NCBI RefSeq assembly: GCF_023740735.1
Contig: NZ_JAMRXH010000009.1
Span: forward strand, 159,470-223,469
DNA: 64,000 bases
Source: Nocardia sp. CDC159
GTDB lineage: Bacteria > Actinomycetota > Actinomycetes > Mycobacteriales > Mycobacteriaceae
Reading direction: 5' to 3'
Positions 1-7,724 of the stretch are shown here, piece by piece (position 1 is the stretch's first letter; every line of letters starts with the position of its first letter). Under the pieces are notes generated by a model. The model saw nothing but the letters and a program-made list of their open reading frames with translations, did no database searches and was not told the origin of the DNA. Made by a program: the position numbers and the translations under genes.

Positions 1-1
1 C

Positions 2-1012
2 GGTGCGTTCGCGCTGGTGTCGCTGCTGGTGACGATCATGATGTGGAACAGCCTGGCGCACGATGTCGCGGGCCCGACCGTGCGATATTCGGCGACGTTC
101 TCGAATGTGCTCGGCCTGCGGGCGGACGACGACGTCCGGATGGCCGGGGTGCGGGTGGGCAAGGTGACCGGCATCGAGCTGGCCCGCGATCCGGTTTCGG
201 GCAAGCATGTCGCGCGGGTGTCGTTCGCCGTGCAACGCAACCAGACGCTCTACACCGATACCAAGGCCCTGGTGCGCTATCAGAATCTGCTCGGCCAGCG
301 CTATCTGGCGCTGGCGCCCGGCGCGGCCGGTGACGCCCGGCCGCTGGCGAGCGGCGCGGCCATCCCGCTGGAGCGGACCGAGCCGTCGTTCGATATCTCG
401 GGGCTGCTCAACGGCTTCGCGCCGCTGTTCGAGGTGCTCTCGCCCGACCAGGTGAACCGGCTGTCGGGCACCCTGGTTCAGGCGCTGCAGGGCGATCGAG
501 TCTCGCTGGCGGCGTTCATCACCCAGGCCGCCGATCTCGCCGTCGACTTCCATCGCCGCGACGCGATCCTCGCCGAGGTGATCACCAATCTCAGCGGCAT
601 CATGAGCGGGCTGGCCGCTCGCGGCGCGGAACTCGAGACGCTGGTCACCCAGACCCGCGCCCTGATCGCCGGGCTGTACGAGCAGGGACAGTCGCTGCAG
701 GCGTCGACGACGCGGCTGGCGGCCGACACCGCGGTGCTGCTGGATCTCACCACCCGCATCCGCCCATCGCTGATCGCCGCGCAGACCTCCGTGCGCGACG
801 CGCTCACCCTGCTGCTCGACAATGGCGAGCGGTTCGAGCGGGCGGCGGTCGATGTGCCCGCCCTGCTCGCCGATATCGGCCGCGCCAATCAGGACGGCGC
901 CTACACCTCCGCCTACGCGTGCAGCCTGGACGTCTCGCTGTACGGGATCCTGTTGCCGCGCGGCCTGCTACCGCTGGTCGGCGGCAACTCGCATTCCGCG
1001 ATCTGCCGCTGA
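2..1012 (+). CDS. MCE-family protein, 5' end outside window
   Basis: Substrate-binding subunit of an Mce-type lipid importer, anchored in the membrane and acting in the cell envelope. The visible part opens inside a hydrophobic N-terminal anchor (AFALVSLLVTIMMW), followed by the MlaD/MCE domain with the hallmark GLRADDDVRMAGVRVGKV near residues 35-50. A long helical region follows, and the end carries a Cys pair (CSLDV...AICR). The frame is open to the left edge without a convincing start, so the true start lies upstream; an internal GTG at 17 would cut the anchor. The anchor and length resemble MceB-type proteins, but the subclass is uncertain. No further mce gene follows, so this is probably the last mce gene of its operon. 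Confidence 0.85.
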   Translation, partial: GAFALVSLLVTIMMWNSLAHDVAGPTVRYSATFSNVLGLRADDDVRMAGVRVGKVTGIELARDPVSGKHVARVSFAVQRNQTLYTDTKALVRYQNLLGQRYLALAPGAAGDARPLASGAAIPLERTEPSFDISGLLNGFAPLFEVLSPDQVNRLSGTLVQALQGDRVSLAAFITQAADLAVDFHRRDAILAEVITNLSGIMSGLAARGAELETLVTQTRALIAGLYEQGQSLQASTTRLAADTAVLLDLTTRIRPSLIAAQTSVRDALTLLLDNGERFERAAVDVPALLADIGRANQDGAYTSAYACSLDVSLYGILLPRGLLPLVGGNSHSAICR

Positions 1013-1020
1013 TATCGGCA

Positions 1021-1064
1021 TTGACACCGCCGGTCGCGCGATCCTACGTTCGAGCAACGAACGT
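1021..1064 (+). promoter_or_regulatory. Candidate sigma-70 promoter with overlapping inverted repeat
   Basis: TTGACA at 1021-1026 and TACGTT at 1045-1050 are separated by 18 bp. A perfect 7-bp inverted repeat (ACGTTCG, 5-nt spacer, CGAACGT) spans 1046-1064, overlapping the -10 element and ending 20 nt before the thioesterase ATG. The arrangement suits a repressor operator. The regulator is unknown. Confidence 0.45.
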
Positions 1065-1084
1065 TTCCCGATCCGGAGGACCGT

Positions 1085-1540
1085 ATGACCTCGCTGCTGC
1101 CGCACCATCAGCCCCACTGCCTGGGCTGCGGTCCGGCCAACGCGTCCGGTCTCGGCATCGAATTCGTCCGTGACGGTGATGGGATTCGCGGCGTGCTGAG
1201 CCTGGACCGGCGGCACGAGGGAGCGCCCGGCCTGGCCCACGGCGGTGCGGTCGCCGCCATCCTGGACGAGGCCGCCGGAACCGCCCTGCTGCCGCTGCGG
1301 CTGCCCGCGGTCACCGCGCAGCTGAATGTGTCCTTCGCCCAGCCGGTTCCGCTCGGGCGCGAGCTGACCGTACGGTCGCGGCTGGACCGCCGCGATGGCC
1401 GCAAGCTGCACATCAGCGCCGTCCTCGAGCTCGACGGCCGGGTCGCCGCGCGGGCCGAGGCGCTGTTCGTGGAGGTCGCCGCCGAGCATTTCCACGCGCA
1501 CGGCGCCGCGCCGGGTGACCTTCCGGCCCTGGGGATCTGA
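1085..1540 (+). CDS. PaaI-type hotdog-fold thioesterase
   Basis: Predicted acyl-CoA thioesterase of the 4HBT/PaaI hotdog superfamily, 151 residues, cytosolic. The motif HGGAVAAILDEAAG near residues 54-67 carries the family's HGG turn and the acidic residue of the active site. The N-terminal HxxCxGCGPxN stretch is typical of the actinobacterial subgroup. The ATG is preceded by GGAGGA with 4-nt spacing. The gene sits alone behind its own promoter-like sequence, between the mce gene and the GMC/ALDH pair. Its substrate cannot be read from sequence. Confidence 0.85.
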   Translation: MTSLLPHHQPHCLGCGPANASGLGIEFVRDGDGIRGVLSLDRRHEGAPGLAHGGAVAAILDEAAGTALLPLRLPAVTAQLNVSFAQPVPLGRELTVRSRLDRRDGRKLHISAVLELDGRVAARAEALFVEVAAEHFHAHGAAPGDLPALGI

Positions 1541-1618
1541 CGAATCGAGCGAATCGTCCCGGCCCGGGCGTGACAATGGGTGGGGTATTCCGCCACCGGT
1601 TCGTATTTGGAGGTCGTC

Positions 1619-3250
1619 ATGACCGACCGGGAATCGTTCGATTACGTCATCGTGGGGGCGGGCAGCGCGGGCTGCGTTCTCGCCAACCGGCTCACCGAGG
1701 ATCCGGCGGTCACCGTCGCGCTGCTCGAGGCGGGGCCCGCCGACGATGCCGATGAGATTCATATTCCGGCCGCCTGGGGCAAACTGATCCGCACGCAATG
1801 GGATTGGCGCTACGAGACGGTGCCGCAGCGGCGACTGGGCGGGCAGCGCGCCTACTGGCCGCGGATGCGGGCGCTGGGCGGCTGCTCATCGATGAACGCC
1901 ATGATCTACATCCGCGGCAATCGCGTCGACTACGACGGCTGGCGGCGGGATTTCGGCGCGGTCGGCTGGAGTTACGAGGATGTGCTGCCGTACTTCGTGA
2001 AATCGGAGACCAATACCGGGCTGCGATCGCCCTATCACGGCACCGACGGGCCGCTGCATGTCGAAAACCCGCGCTACACACACGAACTCACCGATGCGTG
2101 GGTGGCGGCCGCGGTCGCGGCGGGGCTGGCGCGCACCGACGACTTCAACGCCGCCGAACAGGACGGGGTCGGCCGCTATCAGGTGACGCATCGGCGCGGT
2201 CGGCGCTGGTCGACCGCGGACGGCTATCTGCGTCCGGTGCTGTCGCGGCCCAATCTGAGCGTGCGCACGGGCGCGCACGCCACCCGGGTCCGCTTCGACG
2301 GCACCCGCGCGATCGGGGTCGACCATCTGTCCGGCGGGCGGGAGCGCACGGTCTACGCGACCGCTGAGGTGCTGCTGTGCGGCGGTACGGTCAATTCGCC
2401 GCAGCTGCTGATGCTTTCGGGTGTCGGCCCGGCGGAGCACCTGCGTGAGCACGGCATCGATGTGGTCGCCGATCTACCCGGCGTAGGGGAGAATCTGCAC
2501 GATCATCCGGCCACACCCATACTGTGGCACACCCGCGACACCTCGGATCTGGCGCAGTTCGAGACCCCGCTGCGGCTGGCGCAGTGGCAGGCGCTGGGGC
2601 GGGGACCGCTGGCGTCCAATATCGGGGAGGGCGGCGGATTCGTCCGGACCCGCCCGGAGCTGACCGCCCCGGATATGCAGTATCACGTGGCGCCGACGGC
2701 GTTCTACGACAACGGATTGCACGAGAGCCTGGCCCCGATGTTCACCGCGGGGCCGACGCTGGTCGAGGTGCACAGCCGGGGGCGGCTGCGGCTGCGGTCG
2801 GCCGATCCGCTGTGGAAGCCGGAGATCGATCCGGCCTATCTGTCCGATCCGCGCGATATGGACGCGCTGCTGGCCGGGATCGGGCTGCTTCTCGATATCG
2901 TCCGACAGCCGCCGATCGCGAAATACCTTGGCCGCCCGTATCTTCCGGAGGCGGTCGACACGCTCGACGAGGACGGGCTGCGCGCCCATGTCGAACGCTG
3001 GACCCAGACGCTGTTCCATCCGGTCGGCACCTGCGCCATGGGCGCCGGTGCGATGGCGGTGGTGGATCCGGAGCTGCGCGTACGCGGGGTCGAGGGCCTG
3101 CGCGTGGTGGACGCCTCGATCATGCCGCGCATCGTGCGCGGCAACACCAATGCCCCCGTCGTGATGATCGGCGAGAAGGCCGCCGACCTGATCCGTGGCC
3201 GCGGCGCGGGCGCCGTGGTCGTTCCCGCCGCGAAGGAGAGCAGCCGATGA
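1619..3250 (+). CDS. GMC-family FAD-dependent alcohol/choline oxidoreductase
   Basis: Oxidises a primary alcohol to an aldehyde using FAD. The 543-residue length is standard for the family. The dinucleotide-binding GAGSAG lies at residues 13-18. The GMC signature region (RMRALGGCSSMNAMIYIRG) is near residue 85. The catalytic His is in HPVGTCAMG near residue 467 and the second active-site position is the Asn-rich RGNTNAP near 510. The start is the ATG with GGAGG just upstream; an earlier in-frame GTG would add 13 unlikely residues. The stop overlaps the aldehyde dehydrogenase start by ATGA, so the two should act in sequence (alcohol to aldehyde to acid). Choline (BetA-like) or a long-chain alcohol are both possible substrates. 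Confidence 0.88.
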   Translation: MTDRESFDYVIVGAGSAGCVLANRLTEDPAVTVALLEAGPADDADEIHIPAAWGKLIRTQWDWRYETVPQRRLGGQRAYWPRMRALGGCSSMNAMIYIRGNRVDYDGWRRDFGAVGWSYEDVLPYFVKSETNTGLRSPYHGTDGPLHVENPRYTHELTDAWVAAAVAAGLARTDDFNAAEQDGVGRYQVTHRRGRRWSTADGYLRPVLSRPNLSVRTGAHATRVRFDGTRAIGVDHLSGGRERTVYATAEVLLCGGTVNSPQLLMLSGVGPAEHLREHGIDVVADLPGVGENLHDHPATPILWHTRDTSDLAQFETPLRLAQWQALGRGPLASNIGEGGGFVRTRPELTAPDMQYHVAPTAFYDNGLHESLAPMFTAGPTLVEVHSRGRLRLRSADPLWKPEIDPAYLSDPRDMDALLAGIGLLLDIVRQPPIAKYLGRPYLPEAVDTLDEDGLRAHVERWTQTLFHPVGTCAMGAGAMAVVDPELRVRGVEGLRVVDASIMPRIVRGNTNAPVVMIGEKAADLIRGRGAGAVVVPAAKESSR

Positions 3251-4755
3251 CCGCGACCAGCGAAATCCACTCCGCCGCTTCGGCGTCCGTGTTCGAGGTG
3301 CGCAATCCGGGTACCGGCGATCTGGTCGGCACCTATCCCGTCCACACCCGTACCGATGCCGTCGCTGCGGTCGAGCGCGCCCGCGCGGCGTTCGGCTGGT
3401 GGTCGGAGCTCGGCTATCGCGAACGCGCCGAACGGCTTTCCCGGTTCGCGGGGGTGATCGCTCGGCGGATGGGGCAGTTGGGTGCGGTCGTGCACGACGA
3501 GACCGGCAAGCCGTATTCCGATGCCGTGCTGGAGTCGGCGCTGGTGCTGGATCACTTGAAGTGGGCCGGGCGCAATGCCGCGAAGGTGCTGGGGCGCAGG
3601 AGGTCCCGGGTGGGGCTGTTGAGCTTCAATCACGCCGCGTCGGTGGAGTACAAGCCGCTGGGCGTGGTCGGGGTGATCGGTCCGTGGAACTATCCGGTGT
3701 TCACGCCGCTGGGTTCGATCGTCTATGCGCTGGCGGCGGGAAACGCGGTGGTGTTCAAGCCGAGTGAGTACAGCCCGGGCGTGGGGGCCTGGCTGGTGGA
3801 CATGTTCGGCGAGGTGGTGCCGGAACAGCCTGTGCTGCAACTGCTCACCGGCGACGGGAGCACCGGCGCGGCGCTGTGCCGGGCCGGGGTGGACAAGATC
3901 GCGTTCACCGGATCCACCGAGACCGCCAAGCGGGTGATGGCGGTGTGCGCGGAGACACTGACCCCGATGGTGGCCGAATGCGGCGGCAAGGATGTGCTGA
4001 TCGTCGACGCCGACGCGGATCTGGACGCGGCCGTGGAGGGTGCGGTCTGGGCCGGGATGGCCAATGCCGGGCAGTCCTGCATCGGTACCGAACGGGTGTA
4101 TGTGCACCGCTCGGTCTTCGAGCCGTTTCTGGAGCGGCTGGTGACGCGGGCGCGAGCGCTGCGGGCCGGGATCGACGACGGGGCAAAGATCGGGCCCATC
4201 ACCATGCCGCGCCAGGTCGAGGTGATCTGCCGCCACCTCGAGGACGCGATCGTGCGCGGCGGCCGGGTGCTCACCGGCGGCGTGGGCGAGATCAGCGGGC
4301 AGGTGGTGCAGCCCACCGTACTGGTCGACGTGCCCGAGGACGCGCTGGCCGTGACCGAGGAAACCTTCGGCCCCACCCTGACCGTGGCCCCCGTCGACGA
4401 TATGGACGCCGCGATCGACCGCGCCAACGCCAGCCGTTACGGCCTGTCCGCCGCGGTGTACTCGAAGTCCCGCGGCCGCGACCTCGCCCACCGCCTACGC
4501 ACCGGAATGGTCAGCGTCAACGCGGTTTTCAACTTCCCGCAAATCCCATCCCTCCCCTTCGGCGGCGTAGGCGCCTCCGGCTTCGGCCGCATCCACGGCC
4601 CCGACGGCCTTCGCGAATTCACCTATGCCCACGCCGTCGCCCGCCAACGCTTCGCCCCACCGATGCAACTGGCCACCTTCGACCGCACCGCCAAAACCGA
4701 TGCCCTGATAGCGAAAACAATGACAATCCTCCACGGCAAACGCCACCTCGGCTGA
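3247..4755 (+). CDS. NAD(P)-dependent aldehyde dehydrogenase
   Basis: Oxidises the aldehyde made by the overlapping GMC oxidoreductase. Full length for the ALDH superfamily (502 residues). The Rossmann motif FTGSTETAKRV, the general base Glu near residue 244 (AECGGKD) and the nucleophile Cys near residue 278 (AGQSCIG) are all present, as is the C-terminal PFGGVGASGFGR segment. The start codon overlaps the upstream stop (ATGA), so the pair is translationally coupled. A terminator-like hairpin follows directly. The substrate is not determined; a BetB-like or alkanal role fits equally. Confidence 0.9.
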   Translation: MTATSEIHSAASASVFEVRNPGTGDLVGTYPVHTRTDAVAAVERARAAFGWWSELGYRERAERLSRFAGVIARRMGQLGAVVHDETGKPYSDAVLESALVLDHLKWAGRNAAKVLGRRRSRVGLLSFNHAASVEYKPLGVVGVIGPWNYPVFTPLGSIVYALAAGNAVVFKPSEYSPGVGAWLVDMFGEVVPEQPVLQLLTGDGSTGAALCRAGVDKIAFTGSTETAKRVMAVCAETLTPMVAECGGKDVLIVDADADLDAAVEGAVWAGMANAGQSCIGTERVYVHRSVFEPFLERLVTRARALRAGIDDGAKIGPITMPRQVEVICRHLEDAIVRGGRVLTGGVGEISGQVVQPTVLVDVPEDALAVTEETFGPTLTVAPVDDMDAAIDRANASRYGLSAAVYSKSRGRDLAHRLRTGMVSVNAVFNFPQIPSLPFGGVGASGFGRIHGPDGLREFTYAHAVARQRFAPPMQLATFDRTAKTDALIAKTMTILHGKRHLG

Positions 4756-4761
4756 CCGACA

Positions 4762-4795
4762 CCCCCGCCTCGGCCGCAAGCGGCCTCGGCGGGGG
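4762..4795 (+). terminator. Hairpin after the GMC/ALDH operon
   Basis: CCCCCGCC pairs with GGCGGGGG and GGCCGC with GCGGCC, around a 2-bp internal mismatch and an AA loop. It starts 7 nt after the ALDH stop. There is no U-tract, as usual for high-GC actinobacteria. Confidence 0.7.
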
Positions 4796-4818
4796 ACAGG
4801 GGTGGCTGCGCTGCGCCC

Positions 4819-5063
4819 GTGGGTATAACCGGTGCTGCACTGGTGGGTATAGCTGGTGCTGCGTTGGTGGGTGTAGCTGGTGCTGCGTTGGTGGGTGTAG
4901 CTGGTGCTGCGTTGGTGGGTGTAGCTGGTGCTGCGTTGGTGGGTGTAGCTGGTGCTGCGTTGGTGGGTGTAGCTGGTGCTGCGCTGGTGGGTGTAGCTGG
5001 TGGGTATAGCTGGTGGGTGTAGTCGGTGCTGCGCTGGTGGGTGTAGTCGGCGGAGCTGCGTTG
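4819..5063. repeat. 24-bp tandem repeat (minisatellite)
   Basis: Seven contiguous 24-bp units (consensus GTGGGTGTAGCTGGTGCTGC then GTTG) run from 4819 to 4986. Two 13-bp partial units, another 24-bp unit and a 27-bp variant follow. Inner units are identical; variants are at the edges. It fills the gap between convergent genes. The plus strand could read as a VAGAALVG octapeptide repeat and the minus strand as HPPTQHQL repeats, but neither frame has a ribosome site or a recognisable domain, so it is treated as non-coding. Confidence 0.85.
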
Positions 5064-5156
5064 GTCGAGAGGTGGCGACCTGGTTGGTGGGACGTCGGTG
5101 GGCGCACGGTGCCCGTGGGGAGGGTGACGCTGCGCCCGTAGGGCGTGGGGAGGGTG

Positions 5157-5423
5157 TCAGATCCGGGCGCGGATGAACTTGTAGATGACCAGGAGGATGA
5201 CGGAGCCGACTATTGCGCCGAGGATGGCGTGTTCGACCGGGGGGCGGATGTCGAATTTGTGGGGGGCGAAGACGAGGCTGGCCAGGGTGCCGCCGACGTA
5301 GCCGCCTACGATGCCGAGGACGATGGTCCAGAGGATGCCGAAATTTTCCTTGCCGGGGACCAGTAGGCGGGCGATCGCGCCTGCTATGAGGCCGATGACG
5401 ATCATCACGATGATGCTGCCCAT
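5157..5423 (-). CDS. GlsB/YeaQ/YmgE-family small membrane protein
   Basis: Transglycosylase-associated protein family, 88 residues, with three predicted membrane segments separated by the glycine-rich GIVGGYVGG. Family members are stress-linked inner-membrane proteins without a firmly known activity. The start at MGSIIVMIVIG is set by AAGGAG upstream on the minus strand; the frame stays open further upstream but without family-like sequence. It converges with the upstream operon across the minisatellite. Confidence 0.85.
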   Translation of the reverse strand: MGSIIVMIVIGLIAGAIARLLVPGKENFGILWTIVLGIVGGYVGGTLASLVFAPHKFDIRPPVEHAILGAIVGSVILLVIYKFIRARI

Positions 5424-5590
5424 GACGAATGCTCCTTGTGGCGGGCCGAATCGGGCATACCGAAGGTAACAGGGGTGGCCGGGGTGTTCAGTGGGTTCGT
5501 GGCCGCACTGTGACACGCCACGCCGAGTGCTCGTGGCTCGGGCGTGGCAGGCCGCCCTGTTCGCCCGGGACGCGGGTGTCCTACCCCGAG

Positions 5591-5653
5591 ATCATCCTGG
5601 AGGATGATCCGCCCGCGCCCCACCGACCCGCGTGATCGTCCGCGGGTCGGTGG
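5591..5653. promoter_or_regulatory. Two adjacent perfect hairpins in an intergenic region
   Basis: ATCATCCT-GG-AGGATGAT occupies 5591-5608. A 13-bp perfect stem (CCACCGACCCGCG, 8-nt loop, complement) occupies 5620-5653. They lie in the 327-bp gap between the divergent YeaQ-type gene and the small membrane protein at 5751, with no gene ending at them. They may be operators or a structured leader. Confidence 0.5.
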
Positions 5654-5750
5654 AAAGGATGAGGTCGATCCAGCTCCCAGGGCGATGTTCGAAGCGGGAC
5701 GCATCTTCCAGAATCGTTTCGACGGAACGCGATTGGAAGAAGGGACGACC

Positions 5751-5981
5751 GTGGCGGACAGGGGCAAACAGGAACAGGCCGTATTGTGGACCGTGGGGCT
5801 GATTCTGCTGGTCCAGGGCTTCGGATCGGCCCTGACCGAGGCGTTGTGGCAGCACTCGTTCGGGGTGTCCGGAATTCTCATCCACTACGGCGCGCCGGTC
5901 TGGTCGTCGTGGATCATCGGGGTGGTCGGGCTGGCGGTCGTGGGCTGGGCGATCAGAGCCGAGCGCGCGAATCGCGCCTGA
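5751..5981 (+). CDS. Small two-helix membrane protein, function unknown
   Basis: A 76-residue protein with two hydrophobic segments (LWTVGLILLVQGFGSAL and SSWIIGVVGLAVVGWAI) joined by a short polar loop. It ends in a basic tail (RAERANRA). The GTG start at 5751 is preceded by GAAGAAGGG at good spacing; in-frame ATGs further upstream would add a non-conserved leader through the hairpin region. No family is recognised. A strong bidirectional terminator separates it from the convergent HdeD-like gene. Confidence 0.6.
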   Translation: MADRGKQEQAVLWTVGLILLVQGFGSALTEALWQHSFGVSGILIHYGAPVWSSWIIGVVGLAVVGWAIRAERANRA

Positions 5982-5983
5982 AA

Positions 5984-6023
5984 ACGACCGTGGCCCGGAC
6001 GGATTCGTCCGGGCCACGGTCGT
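5984..6023. terminator. Bidirectional terminator
   Basis: A 17-bp perfect stem (ACGACCGTGGCCCGGAC and its complement) with a GGATTC loop sits between two convergent genes. It starts 2 nt after one stop and ends 5 nt before the other. Confidence 0.85.
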
Positions 6024-6028
6024 CGGTC

Positions 6029-6616
6029 TCAGAGCTGACCGGGAGAGTTCTTCGCGGCCGAGCGCACGCCGAAGGCGTAGACGACGTCCATGATGCCGAT
6101 GAAGATCAACCACCAGCCCACCACGAGCGTCAGCGTCGCGATGGAATGGATCGGCCACGTGAACAGCGCGATGCCGCCGAGGATCAGCACGATGCCGAAG
6201 AAGATCGACCAGCCTCGGCCCGGCAGCCCCGGCGGTGCCTCGATGCCCGCCACCAGGCCCGCGATCCCGCGGAACATCCAGCTGATCCCGATCCACAGCG
6301 CCAGCAGCACCACCGCGTCGCCGATACTGCGGAAGCAGAAGAACGCCAGGATGAACGACAGCACACCGCTGATGAGCGACAACACCCGCCAGCCCGTGCT
6401 CACATGCGGCCCGAAGGCCGCGACCAACTGCAGGATGCCCGAGACCAGCAGGTAGATCCCGAACAGAATGCCCGCCACCACCAGTGTCGGCCCCGGCCAG
6501 ACGAGCACCACGATGCCGACGATCACCGACAGGATGCCGATGACCAGCAATGACTGCCACGCGCTACGGGCCAGCCGATGCAGCGGACCCTCGTAAACAC
6601 TATTGCTGGTTGCCAT
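6029..6616 (-). CDS. HdeD-family (DUF308) membrane protein
   Basis: A 195-residue polytopic membrane protein of the HdeD/DUF308 family, which in enterobacteria is linked to acid resistance. Six hydrophobic segments are visible, in the usual repeated pattern with short Trp/Pro/Gly-containing loops (VWPGPTLVVAGILFGIYLL, TWPIHSIATLTLVVGWW). The start is a clear ATG. Its role here is unproven; together with the YeaQ-type protein it suggests a small envelope-stress group. Confidence 0.8.
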   Translation of the reverse strand: MATSNSVYEGPLHRLARSAWQSLLVIGILSVIVGIVVLVWPGPTLVVAGILFGIYLLVSGILQLVAAFGPHVSTGWRVLSLISGVLSFILAFFCFRSIGDAVVLLALWIGISWMFRGIAGLVAGIEAPPGLPGRGWSIFFGIVLILGGIALFTWPIHSIATLTLVVGWWLIFIGIMDVVYAFGVRSAAKNSPGQL

Positions 6617-6672
6617 AGCCGAAGAATAGGACGGTTCGGGCGTGGCGCGACTCAGCCACGCGTAGCGCGGCG

Positions 6673-7722
6673 CTAGACCCGTACGGCGACCCGGCCGCGA
6701 TTGGCCCGGGCGAACTGCCCGGGCGACTGGCCCTTCCAGGATCGGAAGGCGGCGGTGAACGCGGAGACGCTGGAGTAGCCCAGCCGGTCGGCGACCTGTT
6801 CCACGGTCAGCCCGGCCATCAGCAGCTCCTCGGCGAGCACGCCGACGGTCTCGAGATTCAGCTCGCGAAAGGTGGTGCCCTCATCGGCGAGCCGCCGCCG
6901 CAGCGTGCGCACGCTCAGACCCAATTCGGCCGCGATCCGCCCCTGATCGGTGATCCGCCCGCAACGGATCAGCAGCTCGCGCACCTGCCCGCTCACCCCG
7001 CCCCGGTCGCGGCGGCGCTGGACCAGGTCGGCGCACTGCTGTTCGTAGTACCGCACCGTGGCCGGATTCGCCAGCGGCAGTGGGTTTTCCAGCGCGGTGC
7101 TGGGCCAGCCCAGCACCGTTTCCGGTGCGGAGAACACCACCCGTTCCGCCCCGAACAGGGCGGCGAACATCTCGTACACCGGATGCGGCTCCAGCGCCAC
7201 CTCCACCCGCGCGGTCGGCACCTTGATCTGGATCAGATCCTGCTGAATGGTGGTGAGCGCCGCGATATCGCGCTCGAGCACGAAACGTTTGAGCGCCCGC
7301 GGCACGTTGTGGTCGTCGCGAAGCAGCCAGATCTCGTCGCCGTGGTCGTGCAGGTTGAAGTGCGCGCAGGTGAACAGCAGATCGGCATGGCGAACCGCGA
7401 TCTCCAGCGCATGGCGCAGCGTCGAGGAGCTCATCACCGCGAAGCCCAGCACGCCGAGGCTGGGCGGATGGCACAGCAGGCCCGCCATCAGCCCCAACCC
7501 CGGCTCGTCGCCGACCTCGCCGACCACATTGCGGGTCAGCGCCAACTCCTGGTCGAGAGTGACCTCGGCGCTGGGATCGCGCAGCTGCTCCTCGCGAATC
7601 CCGGTGTCGCGCAGGATGTCCGCCAGCGCCATGCCGCGACCGGTCGCGAAGTTGGTGAGCAGGGCGGCGCCCGTGGTGGAACGGGGCCGGGCCCCGCAGT
7701 CACCGGGGCAGGGGCGGGTCAT
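6673..7722 (-). CDS. AraC-family regulator with Arabinose_bd-type N-domain (copy 1)
   Basis: A 349-residue VirS/OruR-like activator. Residues about 20-200 form the ligand-sensing domain (AALLTNFATGRGM..., LGLMAGLLCHPPSLGVLGFA). The last 90 residues carry two helix-turn-helices (LGLSVRTLRRRLADEG and TVEQVADRLGYSSVSAFTAAF). The start lies 2 nt after the stop of the second copy, so the two are co-transcribed. The C-terminal 80 residues differ from the neighbour at only about seven positions, pointing to duplication or gene conversion. The likely target is the aldehyde dehydrogenase divergent from the operon. Confidence 0.88.
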   Translation of the reverse strand: MTRPCPGDCGARPRSTTGAALLTNFATGRGMALADILRDTGIREEQLRDPSAEVTLDQELALTRNVVGEVGDEPGLGLMAGLLCHPPSLGVLGFAVMSSSTLRHALEIAVRHADLLFTCAHFNLHDHGDEIWLLRDDHNVPRALKRFVLERDIAALTTIQQDLIQIKVPTARVEVALEPHPVYEMFAALFGAERVVFSAPETVLGWPSTALENPLPLANPATVRYYEQQCADLVQRRRDRGGVSGQVRELLIRCGRITDQGRIAAELGLSVRTLRRRLADEGTTFRELNLETVGVLAEELLMAGLTVEQVADRLGYSSVSAFTAAFRSWKGQSPGQFARANRGRVAVRV

Positions 7723-7724
7723 GG

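Noticed and set aside
4819..5022. VAGAALVG octapeptide-repeat protein encoded by the minisatellite
   Set aside because: No ribosome site, no signal peptide or flanking domain; the repeat is better explained as non-coding DNA.
4819..5063. CRISPR array
   Set aside because: The units are directly contiguous with no spacers, and no cas genes are present.
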